A stretch of 64,000 nucleotides of DNA from Colocasia esculenta (GCA_014218235.1 CM024761.1:86987968-87051967); one strand, 5' to 3'. Shown: positions 11,121 to 22,606, numbered from the stretch's first letter. Numbers and translations are program-made. The notes: a model not told the origin generated them from the sequence alone.

Positions 11121-12234
11121 AACTCCCTGCACATTCAAAAGGCAATTGCACAAATCAGAACACATTTAAAACATGTCAAATAGTTCAAAACAGACCCATT
11201 TTCTCCTTCTCCATTAGCCTTCTGAATCGCGACCAACACAGTGGTCGCGGTTCAGTCTGAATTGCAACCGCTGTGTCGGTTGCGGTTCATCTTGAAATGC
11301 GACAGCCGACGCCATCATGATTCACCTCCCTGAACCATGACGACTGGTGTCATTGCATTTCACCTTCCTCCCACCTCCGGCATTACAGCCTTCCTCCTCC
11401 TCTTCCTCCTCACAAATCATAGGGTGTCAAAGTTTTGGATACTCACTGTATCACCTCGTGGGGGAGCTTCTTATCCATGGCGTCCCCTCCGGAGCCTTTC
11501 CACCGGCGTGTCACCTTCCTCCCCCGCTACCTCTTACGCCATCTCCTCCATAGCCACCGGCACAGCCTCTTCTCCCTCCATGATCACCGCCAACTCCTCC
11601 CCCACGGCAATAAGCTCATCCACCATTGCCCGGGCGGCTGTGTCTGGAGTTTCCACCATCTCCTCCTCAACCATCATTGCCAACTCCGGCATCGCTTCTT
11701 CCTCCGTCAGGCTACCTTCCTTCCGCCAGTGTTTAGACACCATCAACTTGGTCATTGTAGTCGCATGGTGTAGAGAGAATAGGAATAGTGAGATGGAGAG
11801 TTCGGAGATGAGAGGGATCGAGAGAGTTGAGAGAGGTGAAAGAGTTGGAAGGAGGCGGTCTCAGGTGCCTTGTAGGTTCCGGAAGAGTTTAGAAATGTGA
11901 CGGACACAGTCATCACGAATTTGAGGCGGTTAATTGAAACGCGACAGAGGCCGTTGTCGCGATTCAGGAAGCCATCATTGCCCCAGCACTGAGTTCAAAA
12001 TTTGAATTTCGAGGTACAATTGAAACGCGTCGGGGTTTATGGTCGCGATTTATGGTTAAGCACGTCTGTCTGGTTGGTCACGGATCAAGAAGTTAAGCAT
12101 GACGCATATGTCCATCGCGATTCAAGAACCCCACCCAAGGGCCAATTTTGAGGAGAAAATCTAAGTTGTTTGGATGATACAATCATGTATGACAGTGCAT
12201 TTTGGCCGTGTAAAGGATGAAATTTATTTCTTAT
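11121..12234. other. Stretch without a recognisable gene, rich in CGCGA motifs
   Basis: I see no conserved protein here. Inverted motif pairs such as AATCGCGACC and GGTCGCGGTT occur at about 11224-11310, and further copies at about 11895-12125. They match the motif type of the Z LTRs. A minus-strand frame at 11534-11755 is Glu/Met/Val-rich low complexity (EEEAMPELAMMVEEEMVE), and its complement is Ser/Thr/Pro-rich. Neither resembles a family I know. The segment lies between two PMD fragments and is probably interior or LTR sequence of the same transposable element. Confidence 0.5.
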
Positions 12235-13450
12235 TGATGGTTTAATTTTGGCACATACAAACGACCACTTTGGGCCAGATTTTCATGAGTTCCTTTACAT
12301 AAGTCATCCACTCTTCCTCCACCTCCTCCACATGTGGGACCAGCCACCTGAAAGAGCAAACCTTCCACAACGCTTTGATGGTGTCCACCTCTTCTCCATC
12401 GTTGTTGGTACCAATCTCCCATCTCTTGATCGGCGGAAGATGAGACGGCCCCTCAAAGTTGCGACGTGGAAGCCCAAGTTGGGAGAGGCAGCCGTGTGGA
12501 TTATAGAGTATGAATTCAGTCACCCCAATTAATCGCAACTCCACATCGGGTGCTAGCCGTGTCCATAAGTCCTTGGTTAGAAGTGGCGCCGGAGTTCAAG
12601 TGAATGCGTTCCTAGGCATGCTTCGGAGATGATCACGCCAATCAGCTTGCATCTTGAGTTGTGGCACGCGATTTGCCACGTGCCCTTCTAAGCCTACCAA
12701 ACTATCCATATGTCGAAGCGGACTCTTGGAGAAGATGCGGGATGAGCTAGTGGCCTCATTATTCACGTCAAACTTAAAATGCAGGTCCGTCCAACAAGTG
12801 AATAACAACATGGAACTGTAGGGAGGCCTACCCAAGCTCACCGCCATGAGTCCACTGTAGAGGAAGGCTAGCAATGCCGGTCCCACTCTCTCTCTCCCAT
12901 ATGTCGCACACCACGCTTAGTTGTTCCTCTTCAAGTGTGTTGTCTATCGATGGAAGGAGGAGCACACCCGCCAGGCATATGGCAAAACCCCTCATTATTT
13001 TCTCCAGTCTTGTGTCATCTTCCCCCCTTGGTATCTACCTCATCGTCCAAGCCGCCTATTGTTGCAAATTTATACCTTTTCTGGTTTAGCTATCTTGGGC
13101 CGCCCTTGCATCCATGAAGCTGTCAAGCACCGCCTTGCTTGTATAGCTCCTTGGCATGATCGCCATCTCATCCTCATCACCTCTTTTCATCCGCTTCAAG
13201 CCTAATAACAACTCAACTTCTTCCAATAGAATAGTGGCTTCGAAGGTTTTGAAGAGGAAGGTGTGGGTTTAAGGGTGCCATAGCTCAACCAAAGTCCCCA
13301 TGGCCGCCCAGCCGAGGTGGATTTCATGGTATCTTTTGGCTTGGATGGCTATGTTTTGGATTCCCCATCTAGAGAGGATGGTTTTTATGTCTAGACTTAA
13401 GAAGGCGGTCGGTTTTTGGAGCCATGGAAGTCCCATATACCGCCTATTGC
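12235..13450 (-). pseudogene. Second PMD-like pseudogene
   Basis: Minus-strand blocks in order are LGWAAMGTLVELWHP, a stop, THTFLFKTFEATILLEEVELLLGL (about 13205-13360), SYTSKAVLDSFMDARAAQDS, MRGFAICLAGVLLLPSIDNT (about 12935-12995), WERESVGPALLAFLYSGLMA (12840-12910), and LIGVTEFILYNPHGCLSQLG with LPPIKRW (about 12430-12530). These follow the PMD order: ALVERWRPETHTFH, TLEEVELLLGL, the FLxxLLGxxLFP helix, WGPAxLAFLY, then VxRQFGLxQxIP. It spans about 1.2 kb with several stops and at least two frame changes. It is a separate copy from the PMD at 1435-2061, because both contain the N-terminal half. Which element it belongs to is not clear. Confidence 0.6.
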
Positions 13451-15216
13451 TCGGGAAGAGAGGGTAGTCCTGTGGGTTGAGAGGAGGATGACACATGCGC
13501 ATGGGAGTTTTGGAGAGGAAGTATGGCACATGAAGCATATGATTATGGGTTGGTTTGGCCAAGATGATGGTGGCGCATGCATGGGGAGTTTGGCACATGG
13601 AGGTGTCACCATGAGCATGGACATAATCATTAGTATATGGGATGGCATGGGTAGAATATGGGTCATGGGGATGATAGGTTCGGACATAATGTGTATTGGA
13701 AGAAGAAAAGAAGAAAGAGAAAAGAAAAAGAGAATAAGAACAAGAAGAAGATGTTAACAACAGTGAAGAACACATCAAAACAAGATGAAATTAATGCAAA
13801 AATCACATAAACTCACCAATTTTGCTTGAATAAGCTTACAAATGTATCCATATATCTTGCTCAGCTTTTGAAAACCTTCAACCCTTGGCTTCTTGGATGA
13901 GGGTGCTCCTGAATGTCCATAGCTCCAATTCTTTCTCTCTTCTTCTTCTTCGTTGATTGCTTATTTCTCGCACTTTGGAGAGGTTGAGAAGCATGAGAAG
14001 AGTAAGGGGAGGGTGTTTTTAAACCCCCATAGCCGCACAAGCCTGGAGGCAAGACCAAAGAATGGCAAGAAATGCAAAACAGGCAAGGAAATCAAGCCTC
14101 GGGTGGAAGTTCAAAATCGCGACTGACACATACATCACAATTCAAGCGCCTCACTCAGACTTCCACTGCGACTGGTAAAGGTAAATCGCGACCACCAAGG
14201 TCGTTGTGATTCACATAAGTAATACGTGTCCATATACCCTGTCGCGATTTTCAAGCAACATTATTTTGATATTTTTGTTCCATTATTTGTTGCTCGTCAG
14301 TGCTAATGAATCTTTGAGCGCAGGTTTTTTATACATATTTCCCCCCATACATTTCATGACCATCTTTGGCGAATCCTCAATCTGGTATTGTATCATTGCA
14401 TTGTACCATTTGTTATAGTTTATTAGAGCATATCAAGGACCATGAGGCTCTAATGAATCTGAAATTTGAGTTCCCCTCCACCGCCAAAAATAGTGATAAT
14501 TTCAGAGGATTCTTATGACTTGAGGATAGTGTGTTACATTTTGCAAAAAGGATGACGAATTCCATCCGGTATCTTGACTTTGGCGTCGTAACAATATTAT
14601 CCTTGATTATTTTATATTTTATTTTATTTTAATCTTTTTCTTTTAGCCCAGCATGCATCATGTAGAACTTTGAGCACATTTCTGGAAAATTACTCTCGTT
14701 ATTAACTGAAGAAAATCGCTTATTCTAAATCCCAATTAACATGAAATATTCCATTCCGAGTCAAGTACTCAATTTACCTTGTTGATGTTTAAGAACGTCT
14801 TTTGAGAAACTCCTTGTTCTGGATTCCCTTATCAATTCATCTATTTTCCCATAGATCCACCTTGGCTGCAACACATCCACAAGCTAGTAAACGCTCCCCA
14901 ATGTTGAAACTTGCCTGATTGTGTCCGTAGATACTTCCCCGATGCTGGAAGTTGATCTTTCTCCCTTTCGTGCCCACGTGAACACCCTTTCCTTTCATCC
15001 AAACATTCATTTATCTCTTGAGATTTTCTACAAGCCGCTGCACTTTGAATTGAAGAACAACTCTTGTCATATGTTGTTAAGGCGTGTCTCATCACACCTT
15101 GGTGTCTACTTTTCAGCCACTCCACTTCTTTCCACTCAATTCACTTCATTCCATTGCTTTCATTTCGTGTCATTCCGCTCCATTTCCTTGCAAAGCAGAC
15201 GCCAAGGTGAGGCAGC
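13451..15216. other. Stretch without a recognisable gene between PMD copy 2 and LTR Z2
   Basis: No conserved coding sequence was found. On the minus strand at 13890-14030 there is a possible leader for PMD copy 2: TTTAAAAA in a GC-rich setting, followed by a Lys-rich and Arg-rich frame with ATG at about 13918. This is weak. At 14110-14250 there are AATCGCGAC motif pairs like those of the Z LTRs. From 14420 to 14830 the DNA is AT-rich with no repeat I recognise. Confidence 0.4.
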
Positions 15217-15909
15217 TGTAGACACTTCATTTTGACAATATATCGAGTACATTTCATGTTATATCACAATGCCTCAAAGTGTTTCTCCTCAATTAACCTC
15301 TTGCGTGATTTTTACTATTTTTTAGATTTTCCTAGGATTTTTAGGAATTTTTCTAGGGGCTTTGAACGGGTCTGTTGAGCATAACTGATTCACAACGGAC
15401 ATAGTGGTCGCGGTTTAAGAAGCTTGATCCGCGAAGGGTGAAACCATCGCGTATCAGACTTCCTTTTCTGGTGCTTACCACGTTTTGAATCACGTCCACC
15501 AAGGTCGTCGCCTTTAAGAGTTTCCATTTTCAAATTATAGTAAATTCCAAAATTGTTTTTGGAAATATTTTCTTGCTAAATAGAATTATGTCCACATGGT
15601 CCGTCGCGTTTCTGACCTTCCATCAAATAAAGATCGACTCCCTTCATAAGATCGATTCTATTCAAATACGCGACTACCCATGTCTTCGCGATTCAACATT
15701 TCCATTTATTAAATTTGGAAAGAATCAATCGATATTGGAAGTGTTTGAAACACATCTGTTTATGTCGTCGTGATTCTAAAACCTGCTATAATCGATGTTT
15801 GGAAATGCTTAATCGGAGGAAGTCAATCTTTGTAAACGCGACACTTTGGTCGGTCGTGATTCATATCAATAGGCGACTACTGTGTCCATCACGATTCATG
15901 AAATTCCCC

Positions 15910-15919
15910 CTATAAAAAG
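15910..15919 (+). promoter_or_regulatory. TATA box and core box of LTR Z2
   Basis: CTATAAAAAG at 15910-15919 is followed by GGCGAAGCCCTGCCG at 15961-15975, the same arrangement as in Z1. Conservation of this box between otherwise diverged copies supports a functional role in LTR transcription. Confidence 0.5.
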
Positions 15920-16284
15920 ACCCCCGAGGCTATTGTTTTAAAAAAAAACCCAAGCACTACGGCGAAGCCCTGCCGTACTGGAGACTCGCATTCAGAAGCT
16001 AAGAAGGACCTCCATTTCAAGCCACTCCGAACCTTCATCCATTGGAGCTTGGAGTCTTCATCCCCTCAAGCGCATTAGAGGAGGAGGCTTCTTCCATTTC
16101 AGTCATCCCCAACAGAGGGCTCATCTTGCCATTTCTTCATTTCTCCCTACATTCTTCATTTCATTTCATTTTAGTTCATTCACTCATCACTTCATACACA
16201 CACCACATCATTTTCATCATTTCCACACCTACTTTTTAGGGGTTTAACACCACCTCCACAAGGTGTGTTCAAGCCCATGTTAAT

Positions 16285-18449
16285 AGGCCCTCGTGGTTCT
16301 AGCCTCCCGCTTGAACAATCTTACTGGTTATAGACAACACCATGGCACCATGAAATACTTGGGGGTTCCTATTAAATCTGGGAGACTTAAAGTGAATGAT
16401 TTTAAGTTTGTGGTTGACTGCGTTGCTAATAAACTTGCTGGGTGGAGATCCAAATTGTTGTCTCAAGCTGGGAGGGCGGTCCTGATCTGATCTATTTTGT
16501 TAAGTCTCCCTATATACTTGGCTAGCTCAATCTATATTCCTAAAAGGATTTGCAACCAGATTCATAGTCTTTGTGCTAATTTCTTCTGGCAGGGTGCTGA
16601 TGGTAATAGCAGACGACACTGGGTTGCCTCGGACAAATTGCAGAGACCACTTGTGGAAGGGGGTTTGAACTTCAGAAATTTGGATACTTTGCAAGTGGCT
16701 TTGGAGGCCAAAAAATTATGGAATATTATCCATGGTAATTCGCTTTGGTCTTGGTATGCAAATCGGCGGTTTATTAAGAAGCAGCATCTTTCTGAAATCC
16801 ATTCTCCTTTCCCCACAGGGGTCTCCAAAAAAGTCTTTTCCCAAGTGAAAGACTTGGTCCTTGTTAACACCAGGTGGTCGGGGGGGGGGATGGTTCTTCC
16901 GTTGATTTTTTCATGGATATTTGGATCGGTGAAAAAACCTTGTTGCAAGAGTTCCAAATCAGAGTTCCAAATGACCATCTTTGGCCTAATGTCTCAGTTA
17001 GAGATATGGTGTTGGAGCACAATAATTTGGTTTGGAGCTGGATGGGGGTGACTCGCCATCATGTCCTGGGGATGCTATCTCATGATCCTAATTCATTCAT
17101 TTGGTCTACTAATTCCAATGGTATTTTCTCTGTTAAATCTGCCTATCACCTTCTTACTTACCATGGAGTTAGCAGAAGTAGTTAGAGAAAAGTGTGGCAC
17201 CATGCTATTCCTCCTCGTGCTGCCATGTTTGTTTGGAAGATTCTTCATAGAGCTGTGCAGACTGATTCCAGAGTTTTGGAATGTGGGATTCCTCTGGTGT
17301 CTAAGTGTTCTTGCTGCATGGTTTCTAAACAGGATACAATGGGCCATCTTTTTATCTCCAGTGATATCGCTGCTGGCTTGTGGTGTTGGATTGCACCACT
17401 CCTAAGCAACAAGATTCATCTTTCTGAGCGTATTACCATTCGGTGCTGGAGTGTCATCATGAATACTAATCTGAATTCAGCGTCCCATTTCACTAGTTTG
17501 CTTCTTACTATGGTTATGCTTTGGGAGGTTTGGAAATTCAGATGTGCTGCTTGCATCGATGGGATTGTGTCGTCTTTGGACAAAATTAAGAATAAGGTTT
17601 TGTTCACTGCTAGGAAAGTCTTGGGCCTGCTCAAGTTTAATCGCCCGGTTCCATTCAACCAAGCCCTCATCCTCAAAGGCTTTAATGTTAGTGCATAAAT
17701 TATTGTCAGGCCTCCAAAAATTGTCAGATGGAATCCTCCTTTCAGCAACTACAATATCAACGTTGATGGGGCATGTAAAGGCAATCTGGGGATTTGTGGT
17801 GGTGGTGGTTGCTTCAGGAATACTAGGGGTGATTTTGTGTGCGGTTTTGCTTTCTTATATGGCTCAGGGAGCAGTCTGTTGGCAGAGACAAGGGCCCTTC
17901 ATGATGGTCTCAGGTTGGCTTTGGAACGGAACCTAAATGTCTCCATTGTGTACTCAGATTCGGCTACATTGGTTAGGGCGATCTCTATGGGGCGGCTACC
18001 TCACTGGGTTGTTTTCCCTTGGTGGCGTGGGATACGCTCTATGGTGCAAATTCTGAAGCCTCAGCTGGTTCACACTTTTCGAGAGGGTAATCAAGTGGCG
18101 GACTTACTTGCCTAACATGCTTGTGCGAATATGAGCAATTCTGTTTTTCTATCTCTTCCGGATCTCCCTATTCTGGCAAGGGGGGCTTTGACATTGGACA
18201 AAGCGGGGCTCCCCAATTTCAAGCCATGAGTTGCTTAGGTTTTGTTGCTTAGTGCTTTGGAGTTCGGGTGTATTTTGCTTTCCCGGGAGGTTGTTTTGTA
18301 CTAGCGTCGGGTGTCAAACCATAGTCCCAATTTTTGGAAATAAAATTATATCCATTGGTTGATCGCCTAGTGGAGTGAGAACATCTCATCCCCTTGGGTT
18401 GAGGTGAACTCTCTTGGTCGCTGACCCTTTGGATAGTTTATTAAAAAAA
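16285..18449 (+). mobile_element. LINE (L1 type), 5'-truncated, with exact target-site duplication
   Basis: The insertion is flanked by a 14-base duplication, AAGCCCATGTTAAT (16271-16284 and 18450-18463). It ends in a run of A at 18443-18451 as expected for target-primed reverse transcription. The paralogous LTR Z1 shows the uninterrupted site at 1021-1100. About 2.17 kb of the 3' end of a LINE is present, covering the end of the RT thumb region, zf-RVT and RNase H. Orientation is plus. The coding sequence is broken by stops and a frameshift at a G run near 16880-16890. Confidence 0.93.
16293..18240 (+). pseudogene. LINE ORF2 C-terminal part: zf-RVT and RNase H
   Basis: The sequence starts inside the post-RT region (HGTMKYLGVPIKSGRL, KLAGWRSKLLSQAGRAVLI). 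It passes through ICANFFWQG-like and GGLNFRNLDTLQVALEAKKL motifs, then the zinc-finger zf-RVT domain (HHAIPPRAAMFVWKILHRAV, CSCC). RNase H (RVT_3 type) follows with Asp in NINVDGACKGN, Glu in AETRALHDGL, Asp in VYSDSATLV and the final HTFREGNQVADLLA. Stops at 16486, 17183, 17696 and 18114, and the G-run frameshift near 16885, make it non-functional. The N-terminal endonuclease and most of RT were lost by 5' truncation at insertion. Confidence 0.9.
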
Positions 18450-18799
18450 AAGCCCATGTTAATGCGTTTTGTCTCATCCCTTTTGAATTCAGTACTGCAC
18501 ATCTTAGTCTAATCATTTTTGTCACGTGTTTGCTTGTTTTGTCTTTTTACAAGGTAACCATCATGCTAAAGTCTTCTCTACCTGCCGGCCGGTTGGGGGA
18601 GTATAAGTCAGCCCACCACAACTCAAACTCCCGTAATCTTTGGGTGAAGGTAAGTACACTCTCCGCCTCTCACTCACTCCTTCGGTACCCTCGCATACCT
18701 AGCGATCACATTTCCTCCTTGTGCACACATGCACTCTTCCCCTTTTCTTCTTCTTTCATTTATAAAAATCATTTTCTCTTTTTTAAATTATTTTTTTTG

Positions 18800-19322
18800 T
18801 GGAATGTTTGGAACAAAAAACACATTCACAATAAGGTCACACAAAATAGTGGAGTTGTCATGTTTGCAAAAACCTCAAGTTTTTCAAGCTTAAAAGATAA
18901 ATCTCATATTCGAGGGGTAGTGACATATTATGGGATTTTAATGAAATTCTAGAGTTGAACTATTATGCTAAAAGAAAGGTGTTACTCTTCAAATTTGAGT
19001 GGGTTGATATTCAACGAGGAGTGAGAGAAGAAGAAGACTTCACAGTGGTCAACTTTAGATATAAGTTACATACAACTGAGCCATATATTTTAGCCTCTCA
19101 AGTGGAGCAAGTATGACATATAGATGATCTAAAAGAGCAAGGATGGTGTGTGGTGAGGAAGACAAAGCCAAGAAATTATTTTCATTTGAAAATTGAGGAG
19201 AGCATTGAGAATGATGTGGAAAACGTAATACTAAGCAGTGATGATGTTGATATTAATAATTTAGATGATATTCATGATACATGGAAAACGGTGGGCATTA
19301 ATGGGCAAGAGATTTATATTTG
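18800..19322 (+). pseudogene. TNP2-type CACTA transposase, C-terminal DUF4216 part
   Basis: Recognised from TQNSGVVMFAKTSSFSSLKD (about 18840-18900), VTYYGILMKF, YYAKRKVLLFKFEWVDIQRG (18962-19021), EEDFTVVNFRYKLHTTEPYI and LASQVEQV, then WCVVRKTKPRNYFHL. These match the DUF4216 region C-terminal to the Transposase_21 domain of TNP2. It has a frame change near 18950 and an in-frame TGA at 19111. The catalytic domain is absent. The frame ends at 19321. Confidence 0.8.
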
Positions 19323-19526
19323 AAATGTTTATGTAATGGTTTTTTGAATAAAATTTTGGTGATGATATAGATATTTTATACTTTCAGTGTTATCTAATGA
19401 TTGTAAGTGTTATTTATTTTTTTAAAGAAAAATTTTGTGTAGATCTTGACCATTTTTCAATTCTAAACTTAACCATGTAAGTTTAATTTTTTTCTTGATG
19501 TTAATGATAAGAATGAGGATTAAATT

Positions 19527-20120
19527 ATGCCTATAATGTTTAATATCATATTGTTGGCGTGTAATAGGGGGAGAAAAAGAAGTGTCAAATATGTAGAACC
19601 CAATGAAGGTGAACATGATAAATATCAGAATGTAACAAAGATGAGCAAACCTTCTGGCCCTATTGCAAGTGTAGATATTTTGAAAGTAAAGAAGAAAGAC
19701 TTGTCAGAATGTAATGGGGTTTCCAAAGAAGAAAGATAGCTAAGAAATTGTAGTATCTGAAAGATTGGATACAAATAGCTTCCAATAACATATTGAGTGA
19801 GTTTTCAATTAATTTTTTTAGCTTGAAGCCTTCCATTATAATTGATGGAATTTCTAACAATAAAAGGAATTGTAGTTATCTGTGGAGTATTCTCTCAAGT
19901 GAGCATTTGAAAACCTATGATTGTTGGAATTGTTTATGGTTTCCATACCATAAATCCAATGCTTCTCAATGGAAAAGGATGTTGACATGGGTCAAAGATA
20001 AAGAGGTATTTCTAAAGAAGTACTGATTCGCCCATATGCATGTGGTAAGTTGTTAAAAAAAATAGCATGTCTTTACAAGTGTTTCTATAATAAGATAGGT
20101 GTTAGGCCTTACAATTTTTC
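19527..20120 (+). pseudogene. Unassigned exons upstream of the Ulp1 domain
   Basis: Two short plus-strand frames lie here. 19527-19736 contains CNRGRKRSVKYVEPNEGEHD and a Lys-rich tail. 19793-20023 contains SIIIDGISNNKRNCSYLWSI and WNCLWFPYHKSNASQWKRML. They are likely the N-terminal part of the protease gene that follows, since they lie in the same orientation between DUF4216 and Ulp1. I do not recognise a domain in them. Confidence 0.4.
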
Positions 20121-20129
20121 TGTTATGTA

Positions 20130-20580
20130 GGGGGCATTGGAGCCTTGTAATTTTGTGTCATGCAGAAGAATATGATTTCCCATTCATCATGCTTCTTGAT
20201 TCCCTCCATAGTATTGACTCGACAAAACTTGTTCGGCCAATTCAAAGGTAATGTGTTGGTGCTACTTTATCTCTACGATTCATTGGTAATATATTGGTTC
20301 CCTATCTCTAATATATTAACAACTTTTTTTTAGATTTTTTAAGGACATATATGCTATAAAGAACAAGATAGTGATTGTTGATGTAATGTCTTCTATAGAT
20401 ATTTCAGTTCCATCAGTAAATGATTAGAGACATGCTACATGATCTACCTGTTATTTTATACTTTTGTAACTTGTTTATATGTCATTCATTTTTTGGTAGG
20501 TTCCACAACAAAGCAATGGCACTGAGTGTGGGTTTTTTGTGTTATACTATATCTACCATTTCACATAGAATGATCCACCC
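20130..20580 (+). pseudogene. Ulp1-type (C48) cysteine protease of the CACTA element
   Basis: Three pieces separated by AT-rich, intron-like DNA carry the catalytic motifs of the SUMO-protease family. GHWSLVILCHAEE (from 20131) has the catalytic His. FIMLLDSLHSID has the Asp. VPQQSNGTECGFFVLYYIYHF (from 20500) has Gln and Cys in the QxNGxxCG box. All residues of the triad are visible. In plant transposons (CACTA and Kaonashi MULEs) such domains travel with transposase genes. Their role there is not established. A TAG at 20427 and frame shifts suggest decay, unless that piece is intronic. Confidence 0.75.
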
Positions 20581-20682
20581 TCATTTTCTTTGAATGATTA
20601 CCCATCTTTTGTGAGTTATGCTCCTAGATAAAATTAATATAATCATATACATGTCTTGCAATAGACTAATTGAGTGTAATTT

Positions 20683-22606
20683 TCAGCTTACATGTGATTG
20701 GTTTAGTAGAGTAGAATTTGAGAAATTCGTAGATGACTTGATCTTAAGAAAAATAGAGGTGCAAGAGCTGGTTGTGGATGTTTCTAAAAAGAAGTATAGA
20801 GGACCACAAAAATTAACTTCTATGCATGGTTTAGATAACGGTAAACGAATTGTTGTACATATAAATGAATTTGGACAACCAGTTGGAGAGGGTGGCCATT
20901 CTTTGAAATTGTTTTTAGGAACAATTGTCCATCTTAATGATACAATGCCAATTGATGCTCCAACTTGGAGGGCAATGTCTGCCATCCACAAGGATGATGT
21001 GTGGGAGTATGTCCAAGTGATTTCACTTACCCTAGATTAATACATATGTTTCTTTTCTATTTATAATGTAATATATATTAATTATATGAATATGTGTTGT
21101 AGAGAAAATATGATATTCCAACATATTTGAAAGAGTGGGTGATGAATGACTTGGATCAAAAGTGGGGGTCTTGGAAATATGAATTGAGAAACAAAAACTT
21201 CAACCCAACTTTGAAGCAAAATGAGCAAGATATACCACCTGATCTAAGAGTTAATGTGGAACAATGGAAAAGGGTTGTTCAAACATGGTCTTTTAAGAGT
21301 TAGAAGGTAAATATAATTCTTACTTATAGAAAGTAAATATAATTGAGTCAATGGGGATATATAGTAGGTAAATGTAATTTTTTTATTATAGAAGGTAAAT
21401 ATAATTTTTGCTCTAGACATGTTTATGATGTTTTTTGCTAAAAGTTATCTTTGTATTTTATAGAGGTATAGTGACATAAACAAGAAAAGTAAAAGCCATC
21501 ATAAGTACTTTCATTGTGCTGGGATAAAGAGCTTAACATACATGAGGAGGAGGTAATCGAAACCTTTTTTTTTTTTCTAACACTTGTTTTATATTCTCAG
21601 CTTTTCTAACAACCCTTCTCATTAGTGGTCTACAATTTGTCTTCTAGTTTATAAAAAATAGAGTGAAACATGATCACAGGGACCTGTTTATAAGGACCCA
21701 TGTGGAAAAAAAGTGGGCAACCTGTTAATGAAGAGATTGCTGCAGTGATTGTATGACATATAGATTGTTGGTTGTTTTCCAGTTTTATGCTATGTCTACT
21801 ATGTCTTTATTTTATTAATACTTGGATACTATTTACATTGTAGATAAAACTTAAGGATGTAAAAATCACACAACCATATATCATCCTCCAGTTCATCAAT
21901 TGCAACTACAGATGATATTTATTTACAAGTATTTGGGAAAGATAGGCATGGCCGAATACGTGAAGTTGGCAAAGGCCCAACACCAACGAGTTTGTGGGGT
22001 ACTTCAAGCCAAGGTCAAGCCCAATTAAGAGCAGAAAATGCTCATCTCAATGATATGGTTAAAGAATTGGCAGAGAGATTGGGTAAAGTTGAGTCTATCA
22101 TTGTTGAGGTAATTCTAAAAAATTTTTATTTGATCTTTTGCCATATAAATCTATGTAATGATGTTGTTCATGGCTTATGAAGTCTTCTTTATTCTAACGG
22201 AGGCCTAGCAGTAGTAGAAAGAAAACCGAAGCCACAGAATCTAGACAAAAGCTATGAAGGCCACCTCCTAGCTCATGCTTATGAAGTCTTCTTTGTGAAA
22301 TATTTCTTTTCTTACAGGTATTCTTTGTTGACAGTCAAAACAGGTAGAAAGTACTCCCAATATGGAAAGATGTGTGCAATCATCTACAAGTGTAATAGAA
22401 CCTAAAGGAAAAGAGGTAAATATGTTCATATCTCATTATGTTCTATATTCTTGTTAGAAACTCAATTGTCTCTTGATGTGAGATCTATAAAATGAATAAC
22501 AGAGTTTGATGTTGGGCAACAAAGTGAAGTTGTGTGACATGGAAGGACAACTAGTAGCCAATTCCATAATCATGTTGTTAGATAAATCTAAGATGGTTAT
22601 GGGTAA
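20683..22606 (+). pseudogene. Transposase_24-type (Ptta/En/Spm) protein, 5' exons
   Basis: Exon-like blocks are 20683-21040 (RGPQKLTSMHGLDNGKRIVV, FGQPVGEGGHSLKLFLGTIV, WRAMSAIHKDDVWEYV), 21101-21303 (YLKEWVMNDLDQKWGSWKYE), 21463-21555, 21655-21755 (KKSGQPVNEEIAAVI), 21880-22116 (VFGKDRHGRIREVGKGPTPT followed by a coiled-coil LRAENAHLNDMVKELAERLG) and 22501-22606 (KVKLCDMEGQLVANSII). The order fits plant Ptta/En/Spm proteins, the TnpA-like partner in CACTA elements. The frame is cut at 22606 by the copia element and resumes at 31056. Confidence 0.75.

Larger units (their letters stand above)
15217..18730 (+). mobile_element. Z2: Z-family LTR, interrupted by a LINE, right end lost
   Basis: It starts with TGTAGACAC at 15217, the exact complement of the terminus of Z1. 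It shares with Z1 the AATTAACC block (15291), the TATA and core box (15910-15975), the GGGGTTTAACACC block at 16238, and after the LINE the blocks up to AGCGATCACA (18701-18710, matched by 1311-1320 in Z1). The expected last ~110 bases with GTGTCTACA are missing, and the sequence passes into CACTA coding DNA by about 18790. Without the LINE this LTR is about 1.35 kb. TCGCG-type motifs are scattered through 15390-15900. Confidence 0.65.

Noticed and set aside
11337..11900. 187-residue Ser/Thr-rich frame and its Glu-rich antisense partner
   Set aside because: Low-complexity composition on both strands, no conserved motif, and a position inside transposon-derived DNA.
14841..15125. 94-residue minus-strand frame before Z2
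   Set aside because: No known motif, and its composition is no different from the opposite-strand frame over the same bases.
1..18730. Z1 and Z2 as the two LTRs of one element
   Set aside because: Ends and core boxes agree, but the rest of the two sequences aligns poorly, no primer site is seen after 1439 on the plus strand, and Z2 lacks its right end. Kept only as an open possibility.
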